From Clostridium sp. 'White wine YQ' (lineage in GTDB: Bacteria > Bacillota > Clostridia > Clostridiales > Clostridiaceae), in the NCBI RefSeq assembly GCF_028728205.1, contig NZ_JAQYUU010000011.1, positions 1-64,000 of the forward strand: a stretch of DNA of 64,000 bases, given 5' to 3'. The position numbers and the translations under genes were made by a program. Within the stretch, counting starts at the first letter, position 1, and every line of letters begins with the position of its first letter. The notes under the pieces were generated by a model. It ran no database searches, was not told where the DNA came from, and saw only the letters and a list, made by a program, of their open reading frames with translations. This document shows positions 20,235 through 29,052 of this stretch, piece by piece.

Positions 20235-21293
20235 TTACAATACCTTTTCATCTTTAAGAACAGTATAAAAAACAACTAAGAACATACAAAAGATCATACC
20301 ACCAACTCCGTTTACGCTTATCCCAATAAATATAGCTGCTAAAACAGCTATAGGATTTAATCCTAAAGAAGTAGACATAATTTTAGGTTCTAATATTTGC
20401 CTTGTAATAAAGACAATAGCATATAGAATTAGAAGCCCAATACCAACTAAATAGTTACCAGTAAGTAAGTTATATCCAGCAAGTGGGATATAGACCATTG
20501 GCATACCTAGTACAGGAAGCAAATCCAAAATAGCACACAAAACACTTAAAATTAAAGCATAGTTAATCCTAAAGCTATAGAATCCTATAAAAGTAATTAA
20601 AAAAGTAACAAAAATTAAAAACATATATGAAAGTGCATAGTTAAAGAATTTGTGGCGTATTTTTCCAATTATACCCAAAAGAGAATTATTCTCAATTGGT
20701 AAACCAGATAAAAGGGATTTAGTATTTGAAGCAGCAAATTTCTTAGTGAATAAGAAGGTAGCTAATAGTGTGAAAATAATAACCATTATTATATAGGGTA
20801 TATATGAAACTATTGAGATAGCTAAAGATACAACCCCAGATCCAATTGAAACACTATAGTTAACGATTTTGCTTAAGGAACCAGTTGCAGTATCTTTAAC
20901 TGAGTTGATAATAGAAGGATCAATATTTAAATTATAAAAGTAATCCTGAATCTCAGTAAACTTATCCATAATATATGAAGAATTATCAGTTAAATAGTGT
21001 TGTACATTTTTAGTTAAGTTTATAAGCTGATTAGCTAAAGCACCAACAGAAATTATAATAAAAATAATAACCGTGGATAAAAATAATATAGTTGTAATTA
21101 AAGATGCAAACCAATCTTTGATCTTAAAATTTTTTATTAAATACCTAGTAGGACGTCTTAAAATTAATGCAAATAATGAAGCAAGAACAAATGGAATTGT
21201 ATAAGGCAGAGTTTTAAAGAATATTAAGAAAAGTAGGGTATAGCATATAAAAAATATTCCTAACTTACTTATCTTTTCTTCAAATTCTTTCAT
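20235..21293 (-). CDS. AI-2E family permease, YtvI-like
   Basis: A 352-aa integral membrane protein with about eight helices. Two N-terminal hairpins, a long loop (about residues 85-150) and a C-terminal block (LDLLPVLGMPMVYIPLAGYN, ILEPKIMSTSLGLNPIAVLA) match the AI-2E exporter/permease family (PF01594). In Bacillus, YtvI is a sporulation membrane protein. The neighbours yyaC and a desulfurase make a sporulation link possible but unproven. Its start overlaps the upstream gene by four bases. Confidence 0.8.
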   Translation of the reverse strand: MKEFEEKISKLGIFFICYTLLFLIFFKTLPYTIPFVLASLFALILRRPTRYLIKNFKIKDWFASLITTILFLSTVIIFIIISVGALANQLINLTKNVQHYLTDNSSYIMDKFTEIQDYFYNLNIDPSIINSVKDTATGSLSKIVNYSVSIGSGVVSLAISIVSYIPYIIMVIIFTLLATFLFTKKFAASNTKSLLSGLPIENNSLLGIIGKIRHKFFNYALSYMFLIFVTFLITFIGFYSFRINYALILSVLCAILDLLPVLGMPMVYIPLAGYNLLTGNYLVGIGLLILYAIVFITRQILEPKIMSTSLGLNPIAVLAAIFIGISVNGVGGMIFCMFLVVFYTVLKDEKVL

Positions 21294-22450
21294 AGGATAA
21301 CCTCCTTTGCAATGGAATCAAGAGATTCTAAAACATAATTTATTTCATTTACATTATTAAATATACCAAGGCTAAATCTAACAGTACCAGAAGGAAAAGT
21401 TCCCATTGATTTATGAGCTAAAGGGGCACAATGCAAACCAGTTCTGGTCATAATACCATAATTTTTATCAAGAATATAAGACAATTCAGAAGTATCTTTT
21501 GATTTCATATTTATTGATACGGTAGGTGTAGACTTAAGTGAGTTTTTTGTTCCGTATATAATTAAGTTATCTATTTTATCTAGTTGTTCAAGAAAATATT
21601 TAAATAAGTTTTTTTCTTTAACTAAAAGATTGTTATATTCTTCTGTTCTTAAGTAATTAAGTGCAGAACTTAAACCTACAATTCCAGGAGTATTAAGGGT
21701 ACCAATCTCAAATTTATCCGGTAAAAAGCTTGGTTGAAGCAAATCAGACGAATTACTTCCTGTACCACCTGAAAAGATAGGAGAAGCAATTTCATTTAGT
21801 TTATCATTAATTATAAATCCACCTATTCCTTGAGGTCCTAAAAGACTTTTATGCCCAGTAAAAGCAATAGCATCAGCTTTCAAGTCGTCAAATCTTACTG
21901 GAATATGGCCTGCGCTCTGAGCTGAATCAATAATGAAATAAATACCTTTCTCTAAACATATTTTACCAATAATATCCAAGGGTTGTATAGTACCAAATAC
22001 ATTTGATGCATGAGATAAAACAACAAGTTTTGTATTATTATTTATTTTATCAATAAAATCTTGTAAAATAATTTTACCTGAATAATCACATTTTACTATG
22101 TCAAGATCAATTACACCCTTAGCTTTTAATGTATTAAGCGGGCGCAAGACTGAATTATGATCCATCTCAGAAGTTATTACATGCCAACCAGGTTTAACAA
22201 TTGAGTGAATCAAGGTATTTAAAGCATAAGTTATATTTGGCGTAAAAACTACATTCTCAGCTTTATTAAAACCAAAAAAGTTAGCAATAGAATCTCTACA
22301 TTCATAAACACTTCTAGTTCCAGTAAGGGCTGAATTATATGCACCTCTTCCGGGATTTGAAGCTAAAGAATTTATTATATTAAACATAGATTCAGAAACT
22401 ATGCTTGGTTTAGGAAAGGATGTAGCTGCATTATCTAAATAAATATTCAT
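21290..22450 (-). CDS. Class V aminotransferase, cysteine desulfurase family
   Basis: A PLP enzyme of 386 aa in the cysteine desulfurase/selenocysteine lyase superfamily. Seen: YLDNAATSFPKP, SEMDHNSVLRPL, the cofactor aspartate in FIIDSAQSAGH, the Schiff-base lysine in AFTGHKSLLGPQG (about residue 201), and the catalytic cysteine in RTGLHCAPLAH (about residue 343). It resembles the TIGR01977-type desulfurase found in selenium-related clusters rather than housekeeping IscS. It diverges from a DUF3343 gene, a putative Se/S carrier. It probably mobilises sulfur or selenium. Confidence 0.85.
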   Translation of the reverse strand: MNIYLDNAATSFPKPSIVSESMFNIINSLASNPGRGAYNSALTGTRSVYECRDSIANFFGFNKAENVVFTPNITYALNTLIHSIVKPGWHVITSEMDHNSVLRPLNTLKAKGVIDLDIVKCDYSGKIILQDFIDKINNNTKLVVLSHASNVFGTIQPLDIIGKICLEKGIYFIIDSAQSAGHIPVRFDDLKADAIAFTGHKSLLGPQGIGGFIINDKLNEIASPIFSGGTGSNSSDLLQPSFLPDKFEIGTLNTPGIVGLSSALNYLRTEEYNNLLVKEKNLFKYFLEQLDKIDNLIIYGTKNSLKSTPTVSINMKSKDTSELSYILDKNYGIMTRTGLHCAPLAHKSMGTFPSGTVRFSLGIFNNVNEINYVLESLDSIAKEVIL

Positions 22451-22634
22451 AAAAACTCCTTAAAATAAAGTGAAATAAAAATATATTATCTTAATTACTA
22501 ATTATAACAGAAAGTCTAATAATATAGACAGACATTAAAATTATATACACTATTTAGAAATAATATAAAGGTTAAAATAAATTTTCAAGAAAAAAAGAGG
22601 AAGTGTTATAATATAAGTTTAGGAGGGAATACAT

Positions 22635-22880
22635 ATGAATAGATATTGTTTAGTGGTATTTAAAAATACAATAGGAGCTATAAAAGGAGAACAAAAATTA
22701 AAAGAAGATAATTTGGATATTGAGGTTATGCCAACCCCATCTGTAATAACAGGAAGTTGTGGTATATGTATAAGGTTTAATGAGAATATCTTGATCAATG
22801 TTAAAGAGAGTATAGAAAATAACCAGCTAGAGATTAATGGATTATATATAAAGAATGAAGAAGGATTTTCTAGATTATAA
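22635..22880 (+). CDS. DUF3343 protein, putative Se/S carrier-like
   Basis: An 81-aa protein matching DUF3343. It opens with a YCLVVFKNTIGAIKGEQKL segment, then has the conserved motif PTPSVITGSCGICIRF with a Cys-Gly-x-Cys pair. Family members are found with selenium/sulfur transfer genes. The ATG follows TTAGGAGGG. It lies divergently across 184 bp from the desulfurase gene and 17 bp before mscS. A role as acceptor of the desulfurase product is an inference. Confidence 0.82.
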   Translation: MNRYCLVVFKNTIGAIKGEQKLKEDNLDIEVMPTPSVITGSCGICIRFNENILINVKESIENNQLEINGLYIKNEEGFSRL

Positions 22881-22897
22881 AAGGGAGGATGAGAGAA

Positions 22898-23779
22898 ATG
22901 TATATATTTCAATCATTATTTTCCATAGATGCGGAGAAAAAAACATTGGATATTGGTGGGAGAATTGTTGATATTCAGTTCTTATTCAATATAGCCTGGG
23001 GAATAATAAAAATATTAGTGATACTGCTCTTAATGTACATGGCAGTGAGAATAGGAAATTATATAATTGAGAAATTTGTCCATAATCAGATAAAAAGTCA
23101 AATAAGATTTACAATGGACGAAAAGAAGGCAAATACTGTTGGAGAAGTACTAAAAAGTATTCTTAGATATTCAGTATATTTTATTGGTGGAATAGGAATA
23201 TTTGCGAATTTATTCTCGGGTGTTTCCTTAACCTTTGCATCAATTGGGGGAGTTGCACTAGGCTTTGGTACCCAAAGTTTAGTAAAAGACATAATAAATG
23301 GATTCTTTGTATTGTTCGAAGATCAATATGCAGTAGGGGATTATATAACCATAGGTGATAACTCAGGTATTGTTGAGAGCATAGGGATCAGAATGACTCA
23401 ACTTAAGGATTTTAATGGTGATATGCACTATATTCCTAATGGAACTATTTCTCAAGTAACGAATCATTCTAGAGGAGATATGAGTGTTATTGTAGATGTA
23501 GAGATTGCATATAAGGAGAATATTGATATAGCCATTGAAGTAATTAATAGTGCATGTGAAAAGGTAGCTTCTGAAAAAGAGCATATAATTGAAAAACCTA
23601 AAGTAATAGGGGTGCAGTCCTTAGGGGTATCTGCAGTAGTAATAAGAGTGATAGGAAAAACAGAACCAATGTATCAATGGGCACTAGAAAGAGAATTAAG
23701 AAAAGAAATTAAACTTACTATGGAAAGAGAAGGAATAGAAAGACCACAAGGAAAGGTAGAAGTTATAAAAAGTAAGTAA
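22898..23779 (+). CDS. mscS: Small-conductance mechanosensitive channel (MscS family)
   Basis: A 293-aa MscS channel. There are three membrane helices in the first 130 residues. The pore helix is glycine/alanine-rich (FASIGGVALGFGTQSLVKDI). The MscS beta domain follows with DQYAVGDYITIGDNSGIVESIG, then a C-terminal alpha/beta domain. It opens on hypo-osmotic stress to release solutes. The ATG at 22898 has GGGAGG nine bases upstream; an ATG at 22889 sits on the ribosome site itself. Confidence 0.93.
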   Translation: MYIFQSLFSIDAEKKTLDIGGRIVDIQFLFNIAWGIIKILVILLLMYMAVRIGNYIIEKFVHNQIKSQIRFTMDEKKANTVGEVLKSILRYSVYFIGGIGIFANLFSGVSLTFASIGGVALGFGTQSLVKDIINGFFVLFEDQYAVGDYITIGDNSGIVESIGIRMTQLKDFNGDMHYIPNGTISQVTNHSRGDMSVIVDVEIAYKENIDIAIEVINSACEKVASEKEHIIEKPKVIGVQSLGVSAVVIRVIGKTEPMYQWALERELRKEIKLTMEREGIERPQGKVEVIKSK

Positions 23780-23807
23780 TAAGATATAAATATGGGGGTG
23801 AGTAGAA

Positions 23808-24014
23808 ATGCAAGAATTTAATTTGGGAGACGTAGTATTAATGAAAAAACAGCATCCTTGCGGAAGCTCTGAATGGGAAGTAATACGATTAGGAGCAGAT
23901 ATTAAAATAAAATGTTTAGGTTGTGGAAGATTAGTTATGCTTCCAAGGAGTAAATTTCAAAAAGGAATAAAAAAAATAGTATCTTCTAATACAAACAAAG
24001 AAGAAATTTTATAA
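23808..24014 (+). CDS. DUF951 domain-containing protein
   Basis: A 68-aa protein with FNLGDVVLMKKQHPCGSSEW, then CLGCGRLVMLPRSKF, the DUF951 pattern, including three cysteines that may bind metal. It is found beside rpsF or ychF in many Firmicutes; function unknown. The ATG follows ATGGGGGTG. It is probably in the same run as mscS. A promoter for rpsF begins seven bases after its stop. Confidence 0.88.
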   Translation: MQEFNLGDVVLMKKQHPCGSSEWEVIRLGADIKIKCLGCGRLVMLPRSKFQKGIKKIVSSNTNKEEIL

Positions 24015-24020
24015 AATATG

Positions 24021-24049
24021 TTGAAATTATTAGAGCAAAGTGATATACT
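24021..24049 (+). promoter_or_regulatory. Promoter of rpsF-ssb-rpsR
   Basis: TTGAAA (24021-24026), a 17-bp spacer and TATACT (24044-24049). The start would be near 24056, giving a leader of about 56 nt. Confidence 0.7.
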
Positions 24050-24062
24050 GTAAAATTGTAAG

Positions 24063-24101
24063 TCCCTGCTATGCATTAGCATGGCCAATAGTCCGGAGGG
24101 A
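24063..24101 (+). promoter_or_regulatory. Candidate S6:S18-binding leader of rpsF
   Basis: UCCCU (24063-24067) pairs with AGGGA (24097-24101), and CUAU (24069-24072) with AUAG (24088-24091). The 3' side leaves a bulge UCCGG (24092-24096) containing the CCG triplet typical of the S6:S18 autoregulatory motif. The outer helix also covers the start of the GGAGGGAGGTG ribosome site. The structure was read by eye, not computed. Confidence 0.5.
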
Positions 24102-24111
24102 GGTGAAAAGA

Positions 24112-24399
24112 ATGAGAAAGTATGAAACTATATTCGTAATTCATCCATCATTCGAAGAGGAGGCTGTTAAAGCTACAATCGAGAAGTTTAAGGGTGTTAT
24201 CGAAAACGGTGGAGGAACTGTTGATAATGTAGATTTCTGGGGTAAGAGAAAACTTGCTTACGAAATAAACAAAATCAATGAAGGTTACTACACTTTAGTT
24301 AACTTCAGTGCTAACCCAGAATTACCAAGCGAGTTAGACAGAATATTCAGAATTACAGACGGAATCGTAAGACACATAATAGTTAAGGAAGAAAAATAA
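24112..24399 (+). CDS. rpsF: 30S ribosomal protein S6
   Basis: S6 of 95 aa: MRKYETIFVIHPSFEEE, then WGKRKLAYEINKINEGYYTL and the usual RIFRITDGIVRHIIVK end. The start at 24112 follows GGAGGGAGGTG. The frame stays open 24 codons upstream, but that part is the leader RNA. It is first of the classical rpsF-ssb-rpsR trio. Confidence 0.97.
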   Translation: MRKYETIFVIHPSFEEEAVKATIEKFKGVIENGGGTVDNVDFWGKRKLAYEINKINEGYYTLVNFSANPELPSELDRIFRITDGIVRHIIVKEEK

Positions 24400-24413
24400 G
24401 GTGGTGTTTTTGA

Positions 24414-24863
24414 ATGAATAAAGTAATTCTTATAGGCAGACTTACTAAAGATCCTGAGTTGAAATTTACACCAGGAAATGGTACTGCAGTGACCACTGTA
24501 ACCCTAGCAGTTGATAAGTATAATGCTTCAACTGGACAAAGGGAAGCTGACTTTATCTCAGTAACAATCTGGGGTAAACAAGCAGAATCTACAGCTAATT
24601 ACATGAACAAAGGAAGTTTAATGGCTATTAGCGGTAGAATCCAAACTAGGTCTTATGATGCTAAGGATGGAACTAAGAGATATGTTACAGAAGTAGTAGC
24701 TAATGAAGTTAATTTCTTAAGTAAAGGAAATGCTTCTGGAAACAAAAACAATGGTTTCAACAATGGTTCTGAATATGCTGCACCATCAAACGATAGTTTT
24801 GGTGGTGGAATGAGCTTCGAAGAGGATATGACGCCAGTTGATGACGGAGATATCCCATTCTAG
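24414..24863 (+). CDS. ssb: Single-stranded DNA-binding protein
   Basis: A 149-aa SSB. An OB fold (residues 1-105) begins MNKVILIGRLTKDPELKFTP and includes FISVTIWGKQAESTANYMNKG. A Gly/Asn-rich flexible linker follows, and the acidic tip ends DDGDIPF, which docks partner proteins. It lies between rpsF and rpsR, the standard Firmicute arrangement. Confidence 0.97.
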   Translation: MNKVILIGRLTKDPELKFTPGNGTAVTTVTLAVDKYNASTGQREADFISVTIWGKQAESTANYMNKGSLMAISGRIQTRSYDAKDGTKRYVTEVVANEVNFLSKGNASGNKNNGFNNGSEYAAPSNDSFGGGMSFEEDMTPVDDGDIPF

Positions 24864-24886
24864 AATTTAGGTAAGGAGGGAAAGAA

Positions 24887-25132
24887 ATGAGCAGAGAAGT
24901 AAGAAAAGGCGGCAAAATGAGAAGACCAAAAAGAAAAGTTTGCGCTTTTTGTGTTGATAAAGCTGAGTCTATTGATTACAAAGATATAAATAAGCTAAGA
25001 AAATATGTTACTGAAAGAGGTAAGATTTTACCAAGAAGAATTTCTGGAACATGTGCTAAGCATCAAAGACAGCTAACAGATGCTGTTAAGAGAGCTAGAA
25101 ACATAGCTTTATTACCTTTTACTACAGAGTAA
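24887..25132 (+). CDS. rpsR: 30S ribosomal protein S18
   Basis: S18 of 81 aa: [20 protein letters not shown], then [20 protein letters not shown] and [20 protein letters not shown]. The CxxC plus later Cys/His make it a zinc-type (C+) S18, unlike the cysteine-free paralogue. The ATG follows AAGGAGGG. A strong terminator ends the operon. Confidence 0.97.
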   Translation: MSREVRKGGKMRRPKRKVCAFCVDKAESIDYKDINKLRKYVTERGKILPRRISGTCAKHQRQLTDAVKRARNIALLPFTTE

Positions 25133-25139
25133 AAATTAT

Positions 25140-25168
25140 AAAACCCCATATGGGGTTTTATTTTTTTT
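25140..25168 (+). terminator. Terminator after rpsR
   Basis: A perfect palindrome AAAACCCCATATGGGGTTTT (25140-25159) is followed by a T tract to 25168. Confidence 0.92.
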
Positions 25169-25186
25169 ATTACTGAAATATAAAAA

Positions 25187-25215
25187 TTGACTAAATAATT
25201 AAATATTAATAGAAT
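25187..25215 (+). promoter_or_regulatory. Promoter of the mazG-like to dnaB cluster
   Basis: TTGACT (25187-25192), a 17-bp spacer and TAGAAT (25210-25215), right after the rpsR terminator and 80 bp before the next gene. Confidence 0.6.
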
Positions 25216-25295
25216 GGTGAAAAATACTTAGTTGAAATAATATCCAAAAAAAACTAAAATAAATATACAGGATAAAGAGATGAGAGGGGGAGAGG

Positions 25296-25619
25296 TTGTT
25301 GAGGAAGGATGAATTTAACATAATGGGGGATATTAAACTTATTGAGGAATTAAAAGCGCAATTAATATGTGTTATAGGGGAATTTTTTCAATTACTAACA
25401 AGAGGAAGTAATGTAGCCAAAGATGCTGTATTAGAATGCATATCTTCGGCAATGATTATATTATATCTATTAGGGGAAAAATTAGGATATTCATATTTAC
25501 AAATAGATGAAAATACTAAAGAAAAAATTAGGATAGGAATTGTTGACGAGGATAATCAGGAGAATTATGGTGATGCACTAAGAAAGTTACATCATCATTT
25601 AAAAGAGAGAAGAGACTAG
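25296..25619 (+). CDS. MazG-like family protein
   Basis: A roughly 107-aa helical protein resembling the short MazG-like proteins that precede yybS in clostridia. It contains IKLIEELKAQLICVIGEFFQ and a long C-terminal helix ending KLHHHLKERRD. The full metal-binding EExxE/D set of active MazG is not evident, so activity is doubtful. The start is uncertain: TTG at 25296 behind AGGGGGAG, or the ATG at 25323. It is first in the cluster with yybS and gdpP. Confidence 0.65.
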   Translation: MLRKDEFNIMGDIKLIEELKAQLICVIGEFFQLLTRGSNVAKDAVLECISSAMIILYLLGEKLGYSYLQIDENTKEKIRIGIVDEDNQENYGDALRKLHHHLKERRD

Positions 25620-25651
25620 TAATTTATTAACGAAAGATAAATGGAGGGAAT

Positions 25652-26605
25652 ATGAACAAGATTTCTACAAAAGCAATAGTAGAAGCAGGTATAATGGCTA
25701 CAGTGACATTCATATTAATGACTATAAGTACATTTGTGCCAGGAACTTCGCTACTTATAACTTGTATATTACCTATACCAGTTATACTTATATACTTAAG
25801 AAATAGTTTAAAAGCAGCAGTATTATCACTTTTGGTTTCTGGAATTTTAATAAGTTTATTTAATAATATTATTTTAATGTCAGGGACAATGATAATTACG
25901 GCATTAACATCCTTAAGTCTTGGATATTGTATAAAATATAAGCAAAGTTTTGTAAAGACATTTGGTTTATTAACAATAGCAAGTTTAATAGGAAATATAG
26001 TAGATATATTTTTATATATAAATGTTTTTTTAGGTAGTACAGTAAGTGAGCAAATAAATCTAATGATAGAATCTGCAAAGAGTAGTTCAGAAAGTGTTGC
26101 AAAATTAACTGGAAGTGCTTCAAACATTGACTTTAATACTTTAATATATATGTTGCCTGCAGGATTAGTTTTATCAATGCTTCTTTCTTCTTTACTAACA
26201 TATATAATATGTATGAAGGTAATAAGAAGATTTAATTATAAAATGGAGCCAATAAGGAATTTCTCTAATTGGTATATTAATATAAAAGTTATAGTAGTTG
26301 TGATGATAATATCAACTATTGGTTATTTATTAAAGTTAGGCAATGTTACATTTTCAAAATATATTATTCTTTCATCTTCAGCTATATTGCAATTTACTAT
26401 GGCAATCATAGGAGGAGCAGTAATAAGCTATTTTTTGAAAATAAAGTACAAGTTGAAAAGTAATACTAGGGCAATAATTGTTATATTTTTATTTATATCT
26501 TTTACGAACCAATTCTTGTTTATTATTGGATTAGTTGATAGTGTAGTTGACTTAAGAAAAATAGGATTTGTATCCTTTAATAAGGTTCTTAAAAGTAAAA
26601 AATAA
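25652..26605 (+). CDS. yybS: YybS family membrane protein (DUF2232)
   Basis: A 317-aa integral membrane protein with about eight helices and few charged residues until the basic C-terminus KVLKSKK. The opening TKAIVEAGIMATVTFILMTI and a mid-protein periplasmic loop (about 130-165) fit YybS, whose gene precedes gdpP in most Firmicutes. Function is unknown. The ATG follows AATGGAGGG. Confidence 0.82.
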   Translation: MNKISTKAIVEAGIMATVTFILMTISTFVPGTSLLITCILPIPVILIYLRNSLKAAVLSLLVSGILISLFNNIILMSGTMIITALTSLSLGYCIKYKQSFVKTFGLLTIASLIGNIVDIFLYINVFLGSTVSEQINLMIESAKSSSESVAKLTGSASNIDFNTLIYMLPAGLVLSMLLSSLLTYIICMKVIRRFNYKMEPIRNFSNWYINIKVIVVVMIISTIGYLLKLGNVTFSKYIILSSSAILQFTMAIIGGAVISYFLKIKYKLKSNTRAIIVIFLFISFTNQFLFIIGLVDSVVDLRKIGFVSFNKVLKSKK

Positions 26606-26635
26606 AACCTCAATAATAGCCCTAAGGAGGCTCAT

Positions 26636-28591
26636 ATGAATAAAAAAAGTAAAAATTATAATATAGTTTTTACATTAGTAATTGTACTAATATCAATAGT
26701 GGTATATGTAATAAATAGAATAGACTTGCTATTAGTTATTACAATAACGGCTTTAATAGTAGCAGCGTATAATCTTAGAAAGAGATTTCAGGCACAAGAA
26801 AGATTTGAAAATAATATAAATAATATGGCTACCTATTTATCAAATGAAATGGAAGAAAATTTAAAGAATATGTTATATTCTATAGCAATAATTAACAATA
26901 GTGGTAGCATATTATGGAGTAATAAAAAGTTTAAGGATGAAATTAATTCCGAAGAATTAAAAGATAACAATATAGTAGGTTTGTTTAGAGACATTTCACT
27001 AGAAAAAGTTATAAAAAGTAATATAAAAAACTCGCAAAAAGTAAAGTTTAGAGATATAATATATGAAGTTTATAGTCAAAAAATAGAATTTTTTCAAAAG
27101 CAAGAAGCATATTTACTCTATTTCAATGATATTACTTATTTAGAAAATGGATCAGCGACTAAAGACAGTATAGTATTGATAGAAGTTGACAATATGAGTG
27201 ATGCAGCAAAGTCTATGGAGGAGAATGATGCTCCTCTACTTATCGCAGAGGTTGAGAGAACCATTAACAACTATGCAATAAGTCATAATGCTATGATAAG
27301 AAAATACGACTCAAATAAGTATGTATTATGTATACCTGATAGGTTAGTAGAGGAACAGATAAAGAAAAAGTTCGAAATATTAGATACTATAAGAGATATT
27401 GATATGGGAAATAAAATGGATGTGACTCTATCAATAGGTGTAGGTATAGGAGGGAGATCCCCTCAAGAAAATCATAACTATGCAGTTACAGCAAAGGAGC
27501 TTGCTTTAGGCAGAGGCGGTGACCAGGCAGTTGTAAAATGGCCAGATAAACAAGCTTTTTTTGGTGGTAATACTAAGGAACTGGAAAAGAGAACTAGAGT
27601 AAGAGCTAGAGTTGTGGCAAGAGCACTAAAGGATTTAGTTTATGAAAGTTCAAGAGTTTATATAATGGGGCATAAGAACCCAGACATGGATTGTTTTGGA
27701 GCAGCATTTGGTTTATCTTCAGCAATTAAGCAAATAGGTAAGCAGTGTAAGATAATTTTAGGCAATGACAATAGAAATATTGATTTTTACTTAAAAGAGG
27801 TTAAGAAAGACTCCTCATATGACGATTTATTTATTAATGTAGAAGATGCTCTAAATGAAATTAAAGAAACAGATTTAGTAATTGTAGTTGATGTTCATAA
27901 CATTAATTATATTCAAACAAATAGCATATTAAATAAATGCAAAAGAATTGTCATAATAGATCATCACAGGAGAAGTCCTGATATGATAGAAGGTGCATTA
28001 CTGAATTATATTGAGGTATATGCATCATCAACTTCAGAATTGGTTACAGAGGTTGTACAGTATATGCTAGATAAGCCGAAACTTAAAGTAATAGAAGCAG
28101 AAGCTTTACTAGCTGGTATCTTCATAGATACTAAAAACTTTATTTTCAAAACTGGGGTAAGAACTTTTGATGCTGCATCTTTCTTGAGAAGACTAGGTGC
28201 AGATACAATACACATAAAGAAACTCTTCTCTGATGATTTAGAAAGCTATATAATAAAAGCTCAGACAATTAAATCTGCAGAGGTAGAAAATAATGTAGCT
28301 ATTGCCATATGTCCGCCAGAAGCAACAGAAGTTGTATTAGCTGCACAAGTAGCGGATGATCTACTAAATATTACAGGTATTCAAGCGTCCTTTGTGTTTG
28401 TTAGAATAGAAGAGGATATTTATATAAGTGGAAGATCACTAGGAGATATAAATGTTCAAGTTATTCTAGAAACCTTAGGGGGTGGAGGTCATATGACTAT
28501 GGCTGGTGCAAAACTTAGCAATACAGATATAAAAGCAGCTAAAGAGAAACTGAAAGCAGCTATATCAAACTACTTAAGGGAAGGTGAATAA
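26636..28591 (+). CDS. gdpP: Cyclic-di-AMP phosphodiesterase GdpP
   Basis: A 651-aa membrane-bound enzyme that hydrolyses c-di-AMP. Two N-terminal helices (about 9-45) precede a PAS-like segment (90-165) and a degenerate GGDEF domain (175-305). The DHH domain has [28 protein letters not shown] and [12 protein letters not shown]. The DHHA1 end has [16 protein letters not shown]. All DHH metal ligands are present. The ATG follows AAGGAGGCTC. It ends two bases before the rplI start. Confidence 0.94.
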   Translation: MNKKSKNYNIVFTLVIVLISIVVYVINRIDLLLVITITALIVAAYNLRKRFQAQERFENNINNMATYLSNEMEENLKNMLYSIAIINNSGSILWSNKKFKDEINSEELKDNNIVGLFRDISLEKVIKSNIKNSQKVKFRDIIYEVYSQKIEFFQKQEAYLLYFNDITYLENGSATKDSIVLIEVDNMSDAAKSMEENDAPLLIAEVERTINNYAISHNAMIRKYDSNKYVLCIPDRLVEEQIKKKFEILDTIRDIDMGNKMDVTLSIGVGIGGRSPQENHNYAVTAKELALGRGGDQAVVKWPDKQAFFGGNTKELEKRTRVRARVVARALKDLVYESSRVYIMGHKNPDMDCFGAAFGLSSAIKQIGKQCKIILGNDNRNIDFYLKEVKKDSSYDDLFINVEDALNEIKETDLVIVVDVHNINYIQTNSILNKCKRIVIIDHHRRSPDMIEGALLNYIEVYASSTSELVTEVVQYMLDKPKLKVIEAEALLAGIFIDTKNFIFKTGVRTFDAASFLRRLGADTIHIKKLFSDDLESYIIKAQTIKSAEVENNVAIAICPPEATEVVLAAQVADDLLNITGIQASFVFVRIEEDIYISGRSLGDINVQVILETLGGGGHMTMAGAKLSNTDIKAAKEKLKAAISNYLREGE

Positions 28592-28592
28592 C

Positions 28593-29039
28593 ATGAAAGT
28601 AATATTATTAGAAGATGTAAAGAAGGTTGGAAAAAAAGGTGATGTTGTAGAGATGTCAGATGGATATGCTAGGAATTTTTTATTTCCTAGAAAATTAGCA
28701 CAAGAAGCTAATGAAAGTAATCTGCATATCCTAAATAATAAAAAAGAAAATGAAAGAAAAAAGAAATTAGCGGAAATAGAAGCAGCTCAAAAATTAGCAG
28801 CTGAACTTAAAGATAAAGAAATAACTGTAAAAGCAAAAACAGGTGAGCAAGGAAGATTATTTGGAGCAATAACAAGCAAAGATGTATCCGAACTTATTAA
28901 AACTCAATATAAAGTTGAGATAGATAAGAAAAAGATAGTTATGGATACTATTAAGCTTGCAGGAGTATATAATATTGAACTAAAGTTATACCCTGAAGTA
29001 ACAGCTAAGATGAAGGTTGTTATTGTCTCTGAAACTTAA
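28593..29039 (+). CDS. rplI: 50S ribosomal protein L9
   Basis: L9 of 148 aa: [20 protein letters not shown] with [13 protein letters not shown], a long connecting helix, then a C-terminal domain with [16 protein letters not shown]. The ATG at 28593 is the standard start; three earlier codons belong to the ribosome site AAGGTGA that ends gdpP. It is translationally close to gdpP and to the Lon-family gene. Confidence 0.97.
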   Translation: MKVILLEDVKKVGKKGDVVEMSDGYARNFLFPRKLAQEANESNLHILNNKKENERKKKLAEIEAAQKLAAELKDKEITVKAKTGEQGRLFGAITSKDVSELIKTQYKVEIDKKKIVMDTIKLAGVYNIELKLYPEVTAKMKVVIVSET

Positions 29040-29052
29040 GGAGGACTATATA

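Noticed and set aside
22619..22912. 97-codon minus-strand frame over the DUF3343 gene
   Set aside because: The plus-strand gene has a recognisable family and ribosome site; the antisense frame is a shadow.
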